DNA of 26,746 nt from Bacillota bacterium (GCA_003387805.1 QGSR01000004.1:1-26746); one strand, 5' to 3'. Positions 8,431 through 16,977 are shown, counted from the first letter of the stretch. The notes: a model not told the origin generated them from the letters alone. Numbers and translations: made by a program.

Positions 8431-11400
8431 GCGGGGTGCGCTGGACGCCGGCGCAGCAGCGGGCTTTGACGACCCGCGGCCGTCACCTGCTGGTGTCCGC
8501 GGCGGCGGGGTCGGGCAAGACCGCGGTGCTGGTGGAACGCATCGTGCGCCGGATCACGGAGGAAGGCGGGGACATCGATGGGCTGCTGGTGGTGACGTTT
8601 ACCGACGCCGCGGCGACGCAGATGCGGGATCGGATCCGGGAAGCGGTGGAGGAACGCCTGGCGGCCCGTCCCGGCGACACGCACTTAAGCCGCCAGCTCC
8701 TGCTGCTGCCGCGCGCGGACATCGGCACGCTGCACTCGTTTTGCCTGGACGTGGTGCGGCGTCACTTTTACGCTCTCGGGCTGGATCCGAACGTGCGCGT
8801 CATGGACGAGCACGAAGCGCACCTGACCCGGCTGGAAGCGCTGGACCTGGTTCTGGAAGAGGCGTACGACCGCATGGACGAGGACAGGCCCTTCGCGCGC
8901 CTGGTGGACGGGTACGCCGGGCAGGGAGGTGATCAGGCGCTGCAGCGGCTGATGCTGGCGCTGCACGACTACGCGCGCAGCCTGCCGGATCCGGCGGGCT
9001 GGCTGCGGGAGGCGGGCCGGGCGTACCAGCGGCTGGACGAGGCCACCTTTGACGAAACGCCCTGGGCCCGGGAGCTGCAGCTGCACGCCCGCGTCGTCAT
9101 CGGCCGCGCCATCCGCCTGCTGGAGCGCGCGCTGTCCCTGGCCTGCGGGCCGGGCGGCGCCGCGGCCCACGCGGAAACCATCGAGGCCGACATCCAGCGG
9201 CTGGAGGGGCTGCGGGAAGCCGCGGGGCGGAGCTGGTCCGCGCTGGCCGCGGCGGCCGAAGCCGCTCTGTTTCCGGGCGCCAAGCGGGCGGCCAAAGACG
9301 ACGGCGACCCGGACGTGCGGACCGCCACGCTGGAGCTGCGCAACAAGGCGAAGCGGCTCATGCAGCAGCTGTACGACCGCCTGCTGTCGCGCCCTTTGGC
9401 GGAGCAGCTGGCGGCGCTGCGGGATCTGGCGCCCGTGGCCGCGTCGCTGGTGGAGCACGTCGTCCGGCTGGACGAAGCGTACGCCGAAATCAAGGCGGCC
9501 CGGGGCGTCATCGACTTTGGGGACATCGAGCATTTTTGCCTGAAGCTGCTGGACGACCAGGCCGTCGCGGAGCAAATCCGCAGCCGCTACGACGAAGTGC
9601 TGGTGGACGAATGCCAGGACCTCAACGGCGTCCAGGACGAAATTTTGCGGCGCATCGTCCGCCCGCCCCAACAGGGCGGCGAGCTGTTCATGGTCGGCGA
9701 CGTCAAGCAGAGCATCTACCGTTTCCGGCAGGCGGATCCGGGGCTGTTCCTGGAACGCTACCGCCGCGCGTCGCCCGAGGAGGACGCGCCGGAACAGCGC
9801 ATCGACCTGCGGGAGAACTTCCGCAGCCGCCGCGCCATCGTCGACGCGGTCAACTTCATCTTTCGCCAAATCATGACCCCCGGCGCGGCGGAGATGGCGT
9901 ACGGCCCCGAGGCCGAGCTGGTTTTCGGCGCGTCCTTCGGCCCGCCGGATCCCGGGACCGGGCGGGGCGGCGACGTGCCCGTGGAGGTCCACTTGCTGGA
10001 GAAAAGCGGCGCGGCCGGCGCCGCGCCCGGCGAGCCCGACGCCGGCGGTGCGGAGGCCGAGGCCGCCGGCGCCGCGGACGACCTGCTGGCGGACATGTCG
10101 TCTTTTCAGCGGGAGGCGGTTCTCGTGGCCCGGCGCATCCAGCAGCTGGTGCGGGGCGGCGAGGCCGTGGTGTGGGACCGGGCCGCGGGCCGCTATCGCC
10201 CGGCCCGCTACGGCGACATCGTCATTCTCCTGCGGACCGTGCGGCACCGGGCCAACGAACTCATCGACGTGCTGGCGCGCATGGACGTGCCCGCGTACGC
10301 GGAACTGGGCACGGGCTACTTCGCGGCCGCCGAGGTGGAGACCATGATGGCGCTGCTGGCGGTGCTGGACAACCCGCGGCAGGACATCGAGCTGGCCGCG
10401 GTGCTGCGGTCGCCGATGGTGGGCTGCAGCGTGGACGATCTGGCCCGCATCCGGCTCTGCCGGCCGGACGGCGACTTTTTCGACGCGGTCGTGGCCGCTG
10501 CGGCCGCGCCGGAGCTGGGCGAGCTGCAGTCGCGGCTCGCGGCGTTCCTTGGCTTTCTGGAGCAGGCCCGCACCGACGCCCGGCGCATGCCCCTTTCGCG
10601 CCTCGTCTGGCGCCTGCTTCAGCAAACCGGCTACTTTGACTACGTGGGCGCCATGCCCGGCGGGCGGCAGCGCCAGGCCAATCTGCGCGCGCTGCACGAG
10701 CGGGCCCGGCAATTCGACACGTTCGCGCGCCACGGTCTGGCCCGGTTCCTGCGCTTCATCGAGCGCCTGCGGGAAGCGGACGGCGATCTAGGCACCGCGC
10801 CGGCGGCGGGCGAGGGCGAGGACGTGGTGCGCGTCATGAGCGTGCACAAGAGCAAAGGGCTGCAGTTTCCCATCGTCTTCGTCGTGGGCTGCGGACGGTC
10901 GTTCCAGGACCGGCCCGTCCACCCTGACGCCGCGTTCCAGCAGCATCTCGGCGTGGGCCTGCGCATCGTGGACCCGGAGCGGCGCCTGTCCGAACCGTCG
11001 CTGCTGCACGCGGCCGCCCGGGCCCGCCGCCGGCGGGAGGAGCTGGCCGAGGAGATGCGGCTGCTGTACGTCGCGCTGACCCGGGCCCAGGAGCGCCTGA
11101 TTCTGGTGGGCGCAGACGATCTGGAGGCCAAGGCGCCCGGCTGGGCCACCGACCGGCCCGCCCACGTGTGGCCGCTGCCCGACGAGGACTTGCTGGCCGC
11201 CGGCAGCTGGCTGGACTGGCTGGCGCCCGCGTGGATGCGCCATCCCGGAGCCGCGGCGCTGCGGGAGCTGGCGGGCGGGGACGGGCCGCCTTTGCTGGAG
11301 GGAGACCCCTCCCGCTGGGACTTCCGCGTCTGGACCGCCGACGACTTGCAAGAGGCGGCCGACGACGAGGGCGCCGGGACGGGCGTGCGCGTGTCCTGGC

Positions 11401-12230
11401 CGAAGGTGGCGGCACTGCGGCCTTTGGCGGAGGCCGCGGGCCAGGAGGGCGCGGGGCGGCTGGCGTCCGATGACGCCGGGTTCGCACCCGTCCGCGAGGA
11501 GCTGGAGCGGCGGCTAGCGTGGCGCTACGACTGGGCGCCGGTGGTGGGCCGGCCGGCCAAGCAAGGCGTCAGCGAGCTGAAGCGGCGCTGGGATGACGCG
11601 GACCGGGACGAAAAGGCGCCGGTGGTCAAGCCCGTCATCCAGCTGGAGGAGCGGCCGGCCTTCCTGCAGGAGACCGCGCCGGCCCTGACCCCCGCGGAGC
11701 GGGGTTCGGCGGTGCACCTGGTCATGCAGCATCTGGACTTGGCGGGACCTTTGGCCGCCGGCGACATCGCGCGGCAAATCGCGGCCATGGTGGAGCGGCG
11801 GATGCTGACGCCCGAGCAGGCCGCGGCGGTGGACGTCGCGCCCATCGCGCGCTTTTTCGAGACGCCTTTGGGCCTCAGGCTCCGGTCCGGCGCGAGCCGG
11901 GTGCGGCGGGAAGTGCCGTTCATCATGGCGCTGCCCGCGCTGGAGGCGTACCCGGACCTGGCCGCCGACGCGGACGCGGCCCGGGACGAAATCGTCGTGG
12001 TGCAGGGCATCATCGACGTGCTGCTGCGGGACGGCCACTCGGTGCTTATCGTGGACTACAAAACGGACCACGTGTCCGCGGCCGCGGCGCCGCTGCGGGC
12101 CCGGGCGTACCGGAGCCAGGTGGCCCTCTACCGGCGGGCGGTGCGGGAAATCTACGGCGTGGGGGAGGTGGAGGCCCATCTGGTCTTTCTGACGCCGGGC
12201 GTGGCCGTCCCGGTGCCCGATGGCGAATAG
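8427..12230 (+). CDS. addA: ATP-dependent helicase/nuclease subunit A (AddA)
   Basis: AddA is the UvrD-type 3'-5' helicase and nuclease subunit of AddAB, with 1267 aa (B. subtilis 1232). Superfamily 1A motifs are in order: Q-motif WTPAQQ at 6-11, Walker A SAAAGSGKT with K31, TFTDAAATQM (motif Ia), GTLHSFC, DECQD with D394-E395 (motif II), GDVKQSIYRFRQAD, LRENFRSR, SVHKSKGLQFP near 805, and YVALTRAQERL near 882. The C-terminal RecB nuclease has GIIDVLL, IVDYKTD with D1210 and K1212, and YRSQVALYRRAV. The start ATG overlaps the addB stop, with AGGGAGGCGGG (8413-8421) as ribosome site inside addB. It is the last gene of the repair operon and faces the minus-strand flippase gene. Motif II is DECQD rather than the commoner DEYQD; the catalytic D-E pair is intact. 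Confidence 0.96.
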   Translation: MSGVRWTPAQQRALTTRGRHLLVSAAAGSGKTAVLVERIVRRITEEGGDIDGLLVVTFTDAAATQMRDRIREAVEERLAARPGDTHLSRQLLLLPRADIGTLHSFCLDVVRRHFYALGLDPNVRVMDEHEAHLTRLEALDLVLEEAYDRMDEDRPFARLVDGYAGQGGDQALQRLMLALHDYARSLPDPAGWLREAGRAYQRLDEATFDETPWARELQLHARVVIGRAIRLLERALSLACGPGGAAAHAETIEADIQRLEGLREAAGRSWSALAAAAEAALFPGAKRAAKDDGDPDVRTATLELRNKAKRLMQQLYDRLLSRPLAEQLAALRDLAPVAASLVEHVVRLDEAYAEIKAARGVIDFGDIEHFCLKLLDDQAVAEQIRSRYDEVLVDECQDLNGVQDEILRRIVRPPQQGGELFMVGDVKQSIYRFRQADPGLFLERYRRASPEEDAPEQRIDLRENFRSRRAIVDAVNFIFRQIMTPGAAEMAYGPEAELVFGASFGPPDPGTGRGGDVPVEVHLLEKSGAAGAAPGEPDAGGAEAEAAGAADDLLADMSSFQREAVLVARRIQQLVRGGEAVVWDRAAGRYRPARYGDIVILLRTVRHRANELIDVLARMDVPAYAELGTGYFAAAEVETMMALLAVLDNPRQDIELAAVLRSPMVGCSVDDLARIRLCRPDGDFFDAVVAAAAAPELGELQSRLAAFLGFLEQARTDARRMPLSRLVWRLLQQTGYFDYVGAMPGGRQRQANLRALHERARQFDTFARHGLARFLRFIERLREADGDLGTAPAAGEGEDVVRVMSVHKSKGLQFPIVFVVGCGRSFQDRPVHPDAAFQQHLGVGLRIVDPERRLSEPSLLHAAARARRRREELAEEMRLLYVALTRAQERLILVGADDLEAKAPGWATDRPAHVWPLPDEDLLAAGSWLDWLAPAWMRHPGAAALRELAGGDGPPLLEGDPSRWDFRVWTADDLQEAADDEGAGTGVRVSWPKVAALRPLAEAAGQEGAGRLASDDAGFAPVREELERRLAWRYDWAPVVGRPAKQGVSELKRRWDDADRDEKAPVVKPVIQLEERPAFLQETAPALTPAERGSAVHLVMQHLDLAGPLAAGDIARQIAAMVERRMLTPEQAAAVDVAPIARFFETPLGLRLRSGASRVRREVPFIMALPALEAYPDLAADADAARDEIVVVQGIIDVLLRDGHSVLIVDYKTDHVSAAAAPLRARAYRSQVALYRRAVREIYGVGEVEAHLVFLTPGVAVPVPDGE

Positions 12231-12254
12231 CGGCCGGCGAGGGGCGACCGGCCG
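12231..12254. terminator. GC-rich hairpin between convergent addA and spoVB-like gene
   Basis: A 7-bp perfect stem, CGGCCGG (12231-12237) with CCGGCCG (12248-12254) and a 10-nt loop, starts directly after the addA stop. It can form on either strand between two converging genes. There is no T-run, so efficiency as an intrinsic terminator is uncertain. Confidence 0.45.
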
Positions 12255-12293
12255 GTGCCGCCCGCCGGGCGTGAGCCCACCGCCCGCCCGTCT

Positions 12294-13673
12294 TCACCGC
12301 CGCCCCAGCTGCCGCCAGGCGGCCCAGCCGTTGAGCGCGGCCGTCAGCGCGTAGTCCACGTTCACCGCCCACAGCGTGCCGGCGATGCCGAGGCCGGGGT
12401 CGGCCGTCCAGTGGTACACCAGGACCATGCGCACCAAGGTGGTCAGCACGAAGGTGCCCAGCAGCCAGCTGGTGCGGCCCAGGGCGTGGAGCACCGAGGC
12501 GAAGATGCCGCCGGCGAAGGCAAAGGGGGCCGCCAGCCCCGCAATGCGCACCAGCGGGGCGATTTCCGGGGCGCCGTAGAGGATTTTGGGAATGGCGGCC
12601 GGCGCGGCCAGGCACGCCGCCAGCGTCAGCAAGCCCACCGCGGCGCTGCCGCCCGCGGCTTTGAAAAACAGCCGCCGCGCCGCGGCCAGGCGGCCCGCGG
12701 CCGCGGCCTCGGCCACGGCCGGCGTCAGCACCGTGGCCACGGGAAAGACCACCAGCATGGGCATGTACAGCAGCGGCAGCACCATGCCGGTCAGCTGCCC
12801 GTACAGCTCCGTGGCAGCGCCCAGCGAGTGCCCCGCGGCTATGAGCCGGCGGGGAATGAGGCCCACGTTGATCATTTGCGCGGCCGTGTTGACCAGCGTG
12901 GCCAGCCACAGCGGCAGGGCCACCGCCAGCAGCTCGCGGGCCGTGCGGATGTCGTTGACCACGACAAACACCGGTCCCGGGCGGCGTTGCCGCACCGGCC
13001 GCGGCCGGCCCGCGCCGTGCGGCGGACGGGAGGCCCGCTCCCAGGCCCACCAGCCCGACATGGCCATGGCGGTCAGCAGGCCCACCAGCTCGCCCGCGCC
13101 CAGGCCGATCACCAGGGCCGCGGCGGCGTGTTCGGCGCCACGGGCCGCCCACAGGGACAAGAGCCCGAACACGACGGGCACCCGCACCAGCTGTTCCATG
13201 ACTTGTCCCGCGGCCGTCGATTTCATGTTTTGCCGGCCTTCCGCAAAGCCGCGGAAAATGCCGGTGAGGGCCGACGGGACGAAGGCCAGGGGCAGCAGCA
13301 GGATGAGGCGCTCCGTCCGCGGGTCGGTCAGGAAACCTCGAGCCAGGAAGGGGGCCGAGGCCGCCACGGCCGCCGCGGTGGCAGCCGTCAGCACGGCGAT
13401 CAGCACCGCCGTCACGCGGCGGGCTTGGCGCACTTGATCGAAGTCGGACCGGGCCAGCCCGTCCGCGGTGAGGCGGGTCAGGGCCACCGGCAGCCTGAGG
13501 GTGGACATGGCCGACGCGAGGCGGAACACCGGCATGACCATCTGAAACAGCCCCAGCGCCTCGGGGCCCGCCCAGCGCACGACGACGATGCGGTATACGA
13601 CGCCCATGGCCCGCGTCACGGCCCCGGCGCCCATGAGCAGCAGCGCGCCTTGCAGCAGCGGACGCCTGCGCAA
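12294..13673 (-). CDS. spoVB: SpoVB/MurJ-like polysaccharide (lipid-linked) flippase
   Basis: This 459-aa, highly hydrophobic membrane protein of the MOP (MATE-like) exporter superfamily has about 12-14 predicted helices. Family features are the N-terminal GALLLMGAGAVTRAMGVVYRI, then a GPEALGLFQMVMPVF stretch, GIFRGFAEGRQNM (typical of SpoVB/YtgP/Amj-type flippases) and QMINVGLIPRRL in the second half. Members flip lipid-linked cell-wall or polysaccharide precursors; SpoVB acts in spore cortex formation, which would make this a spore former (inference). The start is TTG at 13673: GGGAGG (minus strand, 13682-13687) lies 8 bases upstream, and no better ATG exists nearby. It is somewhat shorter than B. 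subtilis SpoVB (518 aa). A basic arginine/proline-rich loop lies in the middle. It stands alone, convergent with addA and divergent from the deaminase gene. The exact paralogue (SpoVB versus YtgP or MurJ) is not certain. Confidence 0.8.
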   Translation of the reverse strand: MRRRPLLQGALLLMGAGAVTRAMGVVYRIVVVRWAGPEALGLFQMVMPVFRLASAMSTLRLPVALTRLTADGLARSDFDQVRQARRVTAVLIAVLTAATAAAVAASAPFLARGFLTDPRTERLILLLPLAFVPSALTGIFRGFAEGRQNMKSTAAGQVMEQLVRVPVVFGLLSLWAARGAEHAAAALVIGLGAGELVGLLTAMAMSGWWAWERASRPPHGAGRPRPVRQRRPGPVFVVVNDIRTARELLAVALPLWLATLVNTAAQMINVGLIPRRLIAAGHSLGAATELYGQLTGMVLPLLYMPMLVVFPVATVLTPAVAEAAAAGRLAAARRLFFKAAGGSAAVGLLTLAACLAAPAAIPKILYGAPEIAPLVRIAGLAAPFAFAGGIFASVLHALGRTSWLLGTFVLTTLVRMVLVYHWTADPGLGIAGTLWAVNVDYALTAALNGWAAWRQLGRR

Positions 13674-13804
13674 TGCTTCCGCCTCCCGCGGCGTTCGTCT
13701 TCATACGATTACGGGACAACCGCGGCGGCTAGAACCGCCGGGAAGGACCGGGGGCGCCCGCAAGGATTTCACCGGTTTCGGGGGAAGGAAACAAGAACGG
13801 CACA

Positions 13805-13821
13805 CGCGGGCGGCGCCCGCG
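13805..13821 (+). promoter_or_regulatory. Hairpin directly before the ada ribosome site
   Basis: CGCGGGC (13805-13811) and GCCCGCG (13815-13821) form a 7-bp stem with a 3-nt loop, ending 2 bases before the GGGAGG ribosome site of the next gene. The rest of the 163-base gap between the divergent genes (13674-13836) shows a 6-bp CGGCGG/CCGCCG repeat around 13724-13741 and no convincing promoter. A translational role for the hairpin is a guess. Confidence 0.35.
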
Positions 13822-13836
13822 ACGGGAGGTACCGGA

Positions 13837-14868
13837 TTGGACTGGACATCGATTCCCAAAGTTGAGCTGCATCTTCATCTCGACGGCTCGGTGCGGCCGG
13901 GCACGCTGTGGGAGCTGCTGGAGGAGCGGCGCCGGCGGCCCGGCGGGGACCACGGGCTGGCGCCTTTCGCCGCGCTGCGGAGCGCGGCAGACGTGCGGCG
14001 GTGGATGGAGGTGGGCGACCAAGCCCGGACGCTGGCCGAGTATTTGTCCCGCTTCGAGCTGCCTTTGGCCGTCATGCAGGATCCCGAATCCATGGAGCGC
14101 ATCGCCTACGAACTGGTGGAGGACGCGGCCCGGGAAAACGTGCGCTACATGGAGGTTCGTTTCGCGCCGATTTTGCACACCCGCGAAGGCATGACGATGC
14201 GGCAGGCCGCCGAGGCCGCGGCCGCGGGCCTGCAGTGGGGCGGGCGGGAGTTCGGCGTCGGCGTCGGCGTCATCGCCTGCTGCATGCGCCATGTGGACCC
14301 CGCGGACAACGTGGCCATGGTCCGGGAAATGGAGCCGCTGCTGGGCCGGGGTGTCGTGGCGGTGGATCTGGCCGGCGACGAAGCGGCCTTTCCGGGCCGT
14401 TTGCACCGGGAAGCTTTCGACCTGGCCCGGGCGATGGGCTTCAACGTCATCATCCACGCGGGCGAAGCCAGCGGCGCCGAGGAGATTCGCTACGCGCTGG
14501 AAACGCTGGGCGCCCGGCGCATCGGGCACGGCGTGGCTCTAGAGCAGGACCCGGAGCTGATGCGCTTCGTGGTGGAGGAGGGCATCCCGCTGGAGATGTG
14601 CCCCAGCAGCAACGTGCAGACCAAGGCCGTGGCCGGCCTGGAGCGGCACCCGCTGCGGCGCTACTTCGATGCCGGCGTGCGGGTCACCGTCAACACCGAC
14701 AACCGGACGGTGTCGGCCGTCACCCTGGCCGATGAGTACGAGCGCATCGTGGAGGCGCTGGGTTTCACCGCAGACGACGTGCGGACCATGATTCGCTACG
14801 CGGCCGAGGCCGCTTTCCTGCCCGGCGAGGAGAAGGCCCGGCTGATCGCGGAGGTGTCGGCGGGCTAA
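13837..14868 (+). CDS. add: Adenosine deaminase (adenosine/adenine deaminase family)
   Basis: This zinc-dependent amidohydrolase of 343 aa converts adenosine to inosine in purine salvage. Metal and active-site motifs are visible: H12-L-H14 in KVELHLHLDG, AVDLAGDE (substrate-side), H207-AGE210 (zinc ligand and proton shuttle), GHGV with H231, SSNVQTKAV, and NTDNRTVS with D288. The second residue of the usual D-D pair is N, as is common in Gram-positive and actinobacterial members. The open frame extends far upstream, but TTG 13837 has a perfect GGGAGG (13824-13829) 7 bases upstream and gives MDWTSIPKVELHLH, the normal N-terminus of the family. It faces trpS convergently. An adenine deaminase-type specificity cannot be excluded from sequence alone. 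Confidence 0.92.
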   Translation: MDWTSIPKVELHLHLDGSVRPGTLWELLEERRRRPGGDHGLAPFAALRSAADVRRWMEVGDQARTLAEYLSRFELPLAVMQDPESMERIAYELVEDAARENVRYMEVRFAPILHTREGMTMRQAAEAAAAGLQWGGREFGVGVGVIACCMRHVDPADNVAMVREMEPLLGRGVVAVDLAGDEAAFPGRLHREAFDLARAMGFNVIIHAGEASGAEEIRYALETLGARRIGHGVALEQDPELMRFVVEEGIPLEMCPSSNVQTKAVAGLERHPLRRYFDAGVRVTVNTDNRTVSAVTLADEYERIVEALGFTADDVRTMIRYAAEAAFLPGEEKARLIAEVSAG

Positions 14869-14871
14869 GCG

Positions 14872-14915
14872 GCCGGCCCGGCGGACGCCCAAGTCCCGGC
14901 GCCCGCCGGGCCGGC
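14872..14915. terminator. Bidirectional GC hairpin between add and trpS
   Basis: A 13-bp perfect inverted repeat (GCCGGCCCGGCGG 14872-14884 with 14903-14915, 18-nt loop) fills most of the 57-base gap between the two converging stop codons. There is no T-run on either side. The placement suggests a shared transcript end. Confidence 0.6.
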
Positions 14916-14925
14916 GAAGCCGAGG

Positions 14926-15909
14926 TCAGCCCAAAACGAGGCCCGTCTTCTCCCGCACCTCGGCCATGACTTCCCGGGCAATCGCGCGGGCCCGCTCCGC
15001 GCCGTCCCGCAGCATGTCCCGCAGGGTGTCCAGGTCCGCCAGCAGCGCGGCCCGGCGCTCGCGGATGGGCGCCAGCGCCTTCACGATGTCCTCGGCCAGC
15101 TGCTGCTTCAAGTCCACGTAGCGCAGCGTGCCGTCCTCGTAGGCGGCGCGGAAGCCGGCCACCACGTCGGGCGCGGAGAACTCCTGCAACAGCGTGAACA
15201 AGTTGGCCACGCCGGGGCTCATGGCGTCGCCCGCGGGCCCCGTGTCCGTCACGGCCCGCCGCACCAGCGCGCGGATTTCGTCCGGTTCCGCGTGCAGGGC
15301 GATGTAGCTGCCGGGCACGCTCTTGGACATTTTGCTGGTGGGGTCGTTCAGCGCCATGACCCGGGCCGCGTGTTCCGGCAGCAGCGTCTTGGGCTCCGGG
15401 AACGTCTCGCCGAACAAGTGGTTGAACTTGCGGGCCAGGTCCCGGGTCAGCTCCAGGTGCTGGGTCTGGTCTTCGCCCACCGGCACCATCTCCGCCTTGT
15501 AGAGCAAAATGTCCGCGGCCTGCAAGATCGGGTAGTTCAGCAGGCCCGCGTTGACGTTTTGCTTGTGCTGGCGGGCTTTGTCCTTGAACTGGGTCATGCG
15601 CTCCAGCTGGCCCAGCGGCGTGATGGTGTTGAGAATCCAGCACAGCTCCGTATGCTCGCGCACGTGGGACTGCACGTACAAAATGCTCCGCTCCGGATCG
15701 ATGCCGCAGGCGATGAGGGTGGCCGCCTTGTCCAAAACCTCGCGGGGCATCGCCTTGGCGTCGTAAGGAATGGTCATCGCGTGCAAATCAACGATGGAAA
15801 AAATGCATTCGTGCTCGTCCTGCAGCTTCACCCAGTTGCGCACCGCGCCCAAGTAGTTGCCGATGTGGATGTCGCCCGTGGGTTGAATGCCGGAAAACAC
15901 TCGTGCCAT
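14926..15909 (-). CDS. trpS: Tryptophanyl-tRNA synthetase
   Basis: This class I aminoacyl-tRNA synthetase of 327 aa charges tRNA-Trp. Its HIGH-type motif reads GDIHIGNYLG (H15-I-G-N18) and its KMSKS loop is at 193-197 (NDPTSKMSKS), both at normal positions; E. coli TrpS is 334 aa. Other family marks are SIVDLHAMT, NYPILQAADILLY and VPVGEDQTQHLELTRDLA. The start ATG at 15907-15909 has GGAG 7 bases upstream on the minus strand. It appears monocistronic, with a candidate extended -10 promoter about 33 bases before the start. That leaves no room for a T-box leader, the common control of trpS in Bacillota. Confidence 0.97.
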   Translation of the reverse strand: MARVFSGIQPTGDIHIGNYLGAVRNWVKLQDEHECIFSIVDLHAMTIPYDAKAMPREVLDKAATLIACGIDPERSILYVQSHVREHTELCWILNTITPLGQLERMTQFKDKARQHKQNVNAGLLNYPILQAADILLYKAEMVPVGEDQTQHLELTRDLARKFNHLFGETFPEPKTLLPEHAARVMALNDPTSKMSKSVPGSYIALHAEPDEIRALVRRAVTDTGPAGDAMSPGVANLFTLLQEFSAPDVVAGFRAAYEDGTLRYVDLKQQLAEDIVKALAPIRERRAALLADLDTLRDMLRDGAERARAIAREVMAEVREKTGLVLG

Positions 15910-15941
15910 GTGATCCGCTCCATTCCTTTTCTTACCGAATC

Positions 15942-15950
15942 AATATACCA
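15942..15950 (-). promoter_or_regulatory. Candidate extended -10 promoter of trpS
   Basis: On the minus strand the sequence reads TGG-TATATT (TG at 15950-15949, hexamer 15947-15942), an extended -10 with 5 of 6 matches to TATAAT. No good -35 is visible, as is typical for extended -10 promoters. The predicted leader is about 25 nt. Confidence 0.5.
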
Positions 15951-16061
15951 CAGCCGGGCGCCTTTCGGCATCCTGCACGGAGGAAAAGCGCCGGTGGCGG
16001 GGAATCTTCTTCAGGGCCGCGCCCTGCGCGGCACTTGCACACTTTTCCCGGAGTGATTGGC

Positions 16062-16796
16062 TTGGCCTTGATCGCGATTTTGTCGGACTTTGGGCAGACG
16101 GAGTACGTGGGGATTTTGCGGGGCGTCATTCAGCGGCTCGCGCCCGGAACGACGGTCACCGACCTCTACAACGAGGTGCGGCCGCAGTCCATCCGCGAAG
16201 GCGCCTGGGTGCTGTATACGGCCTACCGGTATTTCCCGGAGGACACCATCTTCCTGTGCGTCGTGGACCCGGGCGTGGGGTCCGACCGGCAGGCTTTGGC
16301 CATCCGCACCCGCCGCTACTTTTTCGTCGGGCCCGATAACGGTTTGCTGTTTCCGGCCGTCACCGAGGACGGCCTGAAAGAAGCGGTGCAGCTGCCCATC
16401 CCGCCCGACGCCGCGCCCACGTTCCACGCCCGGGACGTGTTCGCGCCCGCCGCGGCCCGGCTGGCCGCGGGCACGCCCATGAACGAGCTGGGGCCGTCGG
16501 CGGAGATCAAGGCCCGGCTGCGTTTCCACAAGAAGGGGCGCGAAGGCGAAATCGTGCGGGTGGACCGCTTCGGCAACATCATCACCAACTTGCCTCACAT
16601 CGGAAAAGACAGCTACCACGTCATCGTCGAAGGCTACCGGCGCACGCTGCCCTTCGTGCGGACGTACGCGGAGGCGCCGCGAGGGCGCCTGTTCGTCACC
16701 GAAGGCTCCGCGGGCACGCTGGAGATTTCGCTGCGCAACCGCAGCGCCTGGTCGGTCATGGACGTGCCGCTGGGCTCCAAAATCACCATCGAATGA
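16062..16796 (+). CDS. SAM hydroxide adenosyltransferase (DUF62 family)
   Basis: This protein of 244 aa belongs to the fluorinase-related DUF62 family. Characterised members hydrolyse S-adenosylmethionine to adenosine and methionine using water/hydroxide. Family motifs in order: LSDFGQTEYVG near the N-terminus, VVDPGVGSDR, RRYFFVGPDNGLL, FHARDVFAPAAARLA, VDRFGNIITNL, and the C-terminal FVTEGSAGTLEISLRNRSA. The start is uncertain: TTG 16062 has GGAG (16050-16053) 8 bases upstream; TTG 16068 would give MIAILSDFG and GTG 16053 overlaps the ribosome site. The 152-base gap before it (15910-16061) holds the divergent trpS promoter and no clear promoter of its own. Its product adenosine could feed the nearby adenosine deaminase, but the two genes are not co-transcribed. 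Confidence 0.88.
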   Translation: MALIAILSDFGQTEYVGILRGVIQRLAPGTTVTDLYNEVRPQSIREGAWVLYTAYRYFPEDTIFLCVVDPGVGSDRQALAIRTRRYFFVGPDNGLLFPAVTEDGLKEAVQLPIPPDAAPTFHARDVFAPAAARLAAGTPMNELGPSAEIKARLRFHKKGREGEIVRVDRFGNIITNLPHIGKDSYHVIVEGYRRTLPFVRTYAEAPRGRLFVTEGSAGTLEISLRNRSAWSVMDVPLGSKITIE

Positions 16797-16867
16797 CCCG
16801 CGGCCCGGCTCCTTGGCTGCCCCCGGTGCCGGCCATGAAATCACGGCTTCCCATGAGGAGAATCTTG

Positions 16868-16873
16868 TACAAT
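16868..16873 (+). promoter_or_regulatory. Candidate -10 element for tdh-kbl
   Basis: TACAAT (5 of 6 to consensus), preceded directly by TTG, lies about 105 bases before tdh. No matching -35 is obvious. A second weaker candidate, TATGAT at 16921-16926, lies in the same gap (16797-16977). The remainder of this 181-base gap is GC-rich with short inverted repeats and no recognised riboswitch. Confidence 0.35.
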
Positions 16874-16977
16874 AGGGGTGGAGAGCCGCCGCCGGCGCGC
16901 CCGGCGCGTCGCGGCGTGCGTATGATGGAGCCGGACGACACTTGCTTGGAAGGGCGGACGGATCGTTGAAGAAGCGA

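Noticed and set aside
8685..10733. Minus-strand open frame opposite addA (682 codons)
   Set aside because: Antisense shadow of the helicase gene with no recognisable domain.
592..12230. Frequent AGCGG pentamers as Chi sites for AddAB
   Set aside because: AGCGG is the B. subtilis Chi, but a pentamer this GC-rich is expected often by composition, and Chi specificity of this AddAB is unknown.
12255..13865. Plus-strand open frame opposite the flippase gene (536 codons)
   Set aside because: Histidine/glutamine/arginine-rich shadow; the minus-strand frame has clear membrane-protein character and a good ribosome site.
16922..16969. 15-codon frame before tdh as a leader peptide
   Set aside because: No ribosome site, no run of threonine or glycine codons and no attenuator structure.
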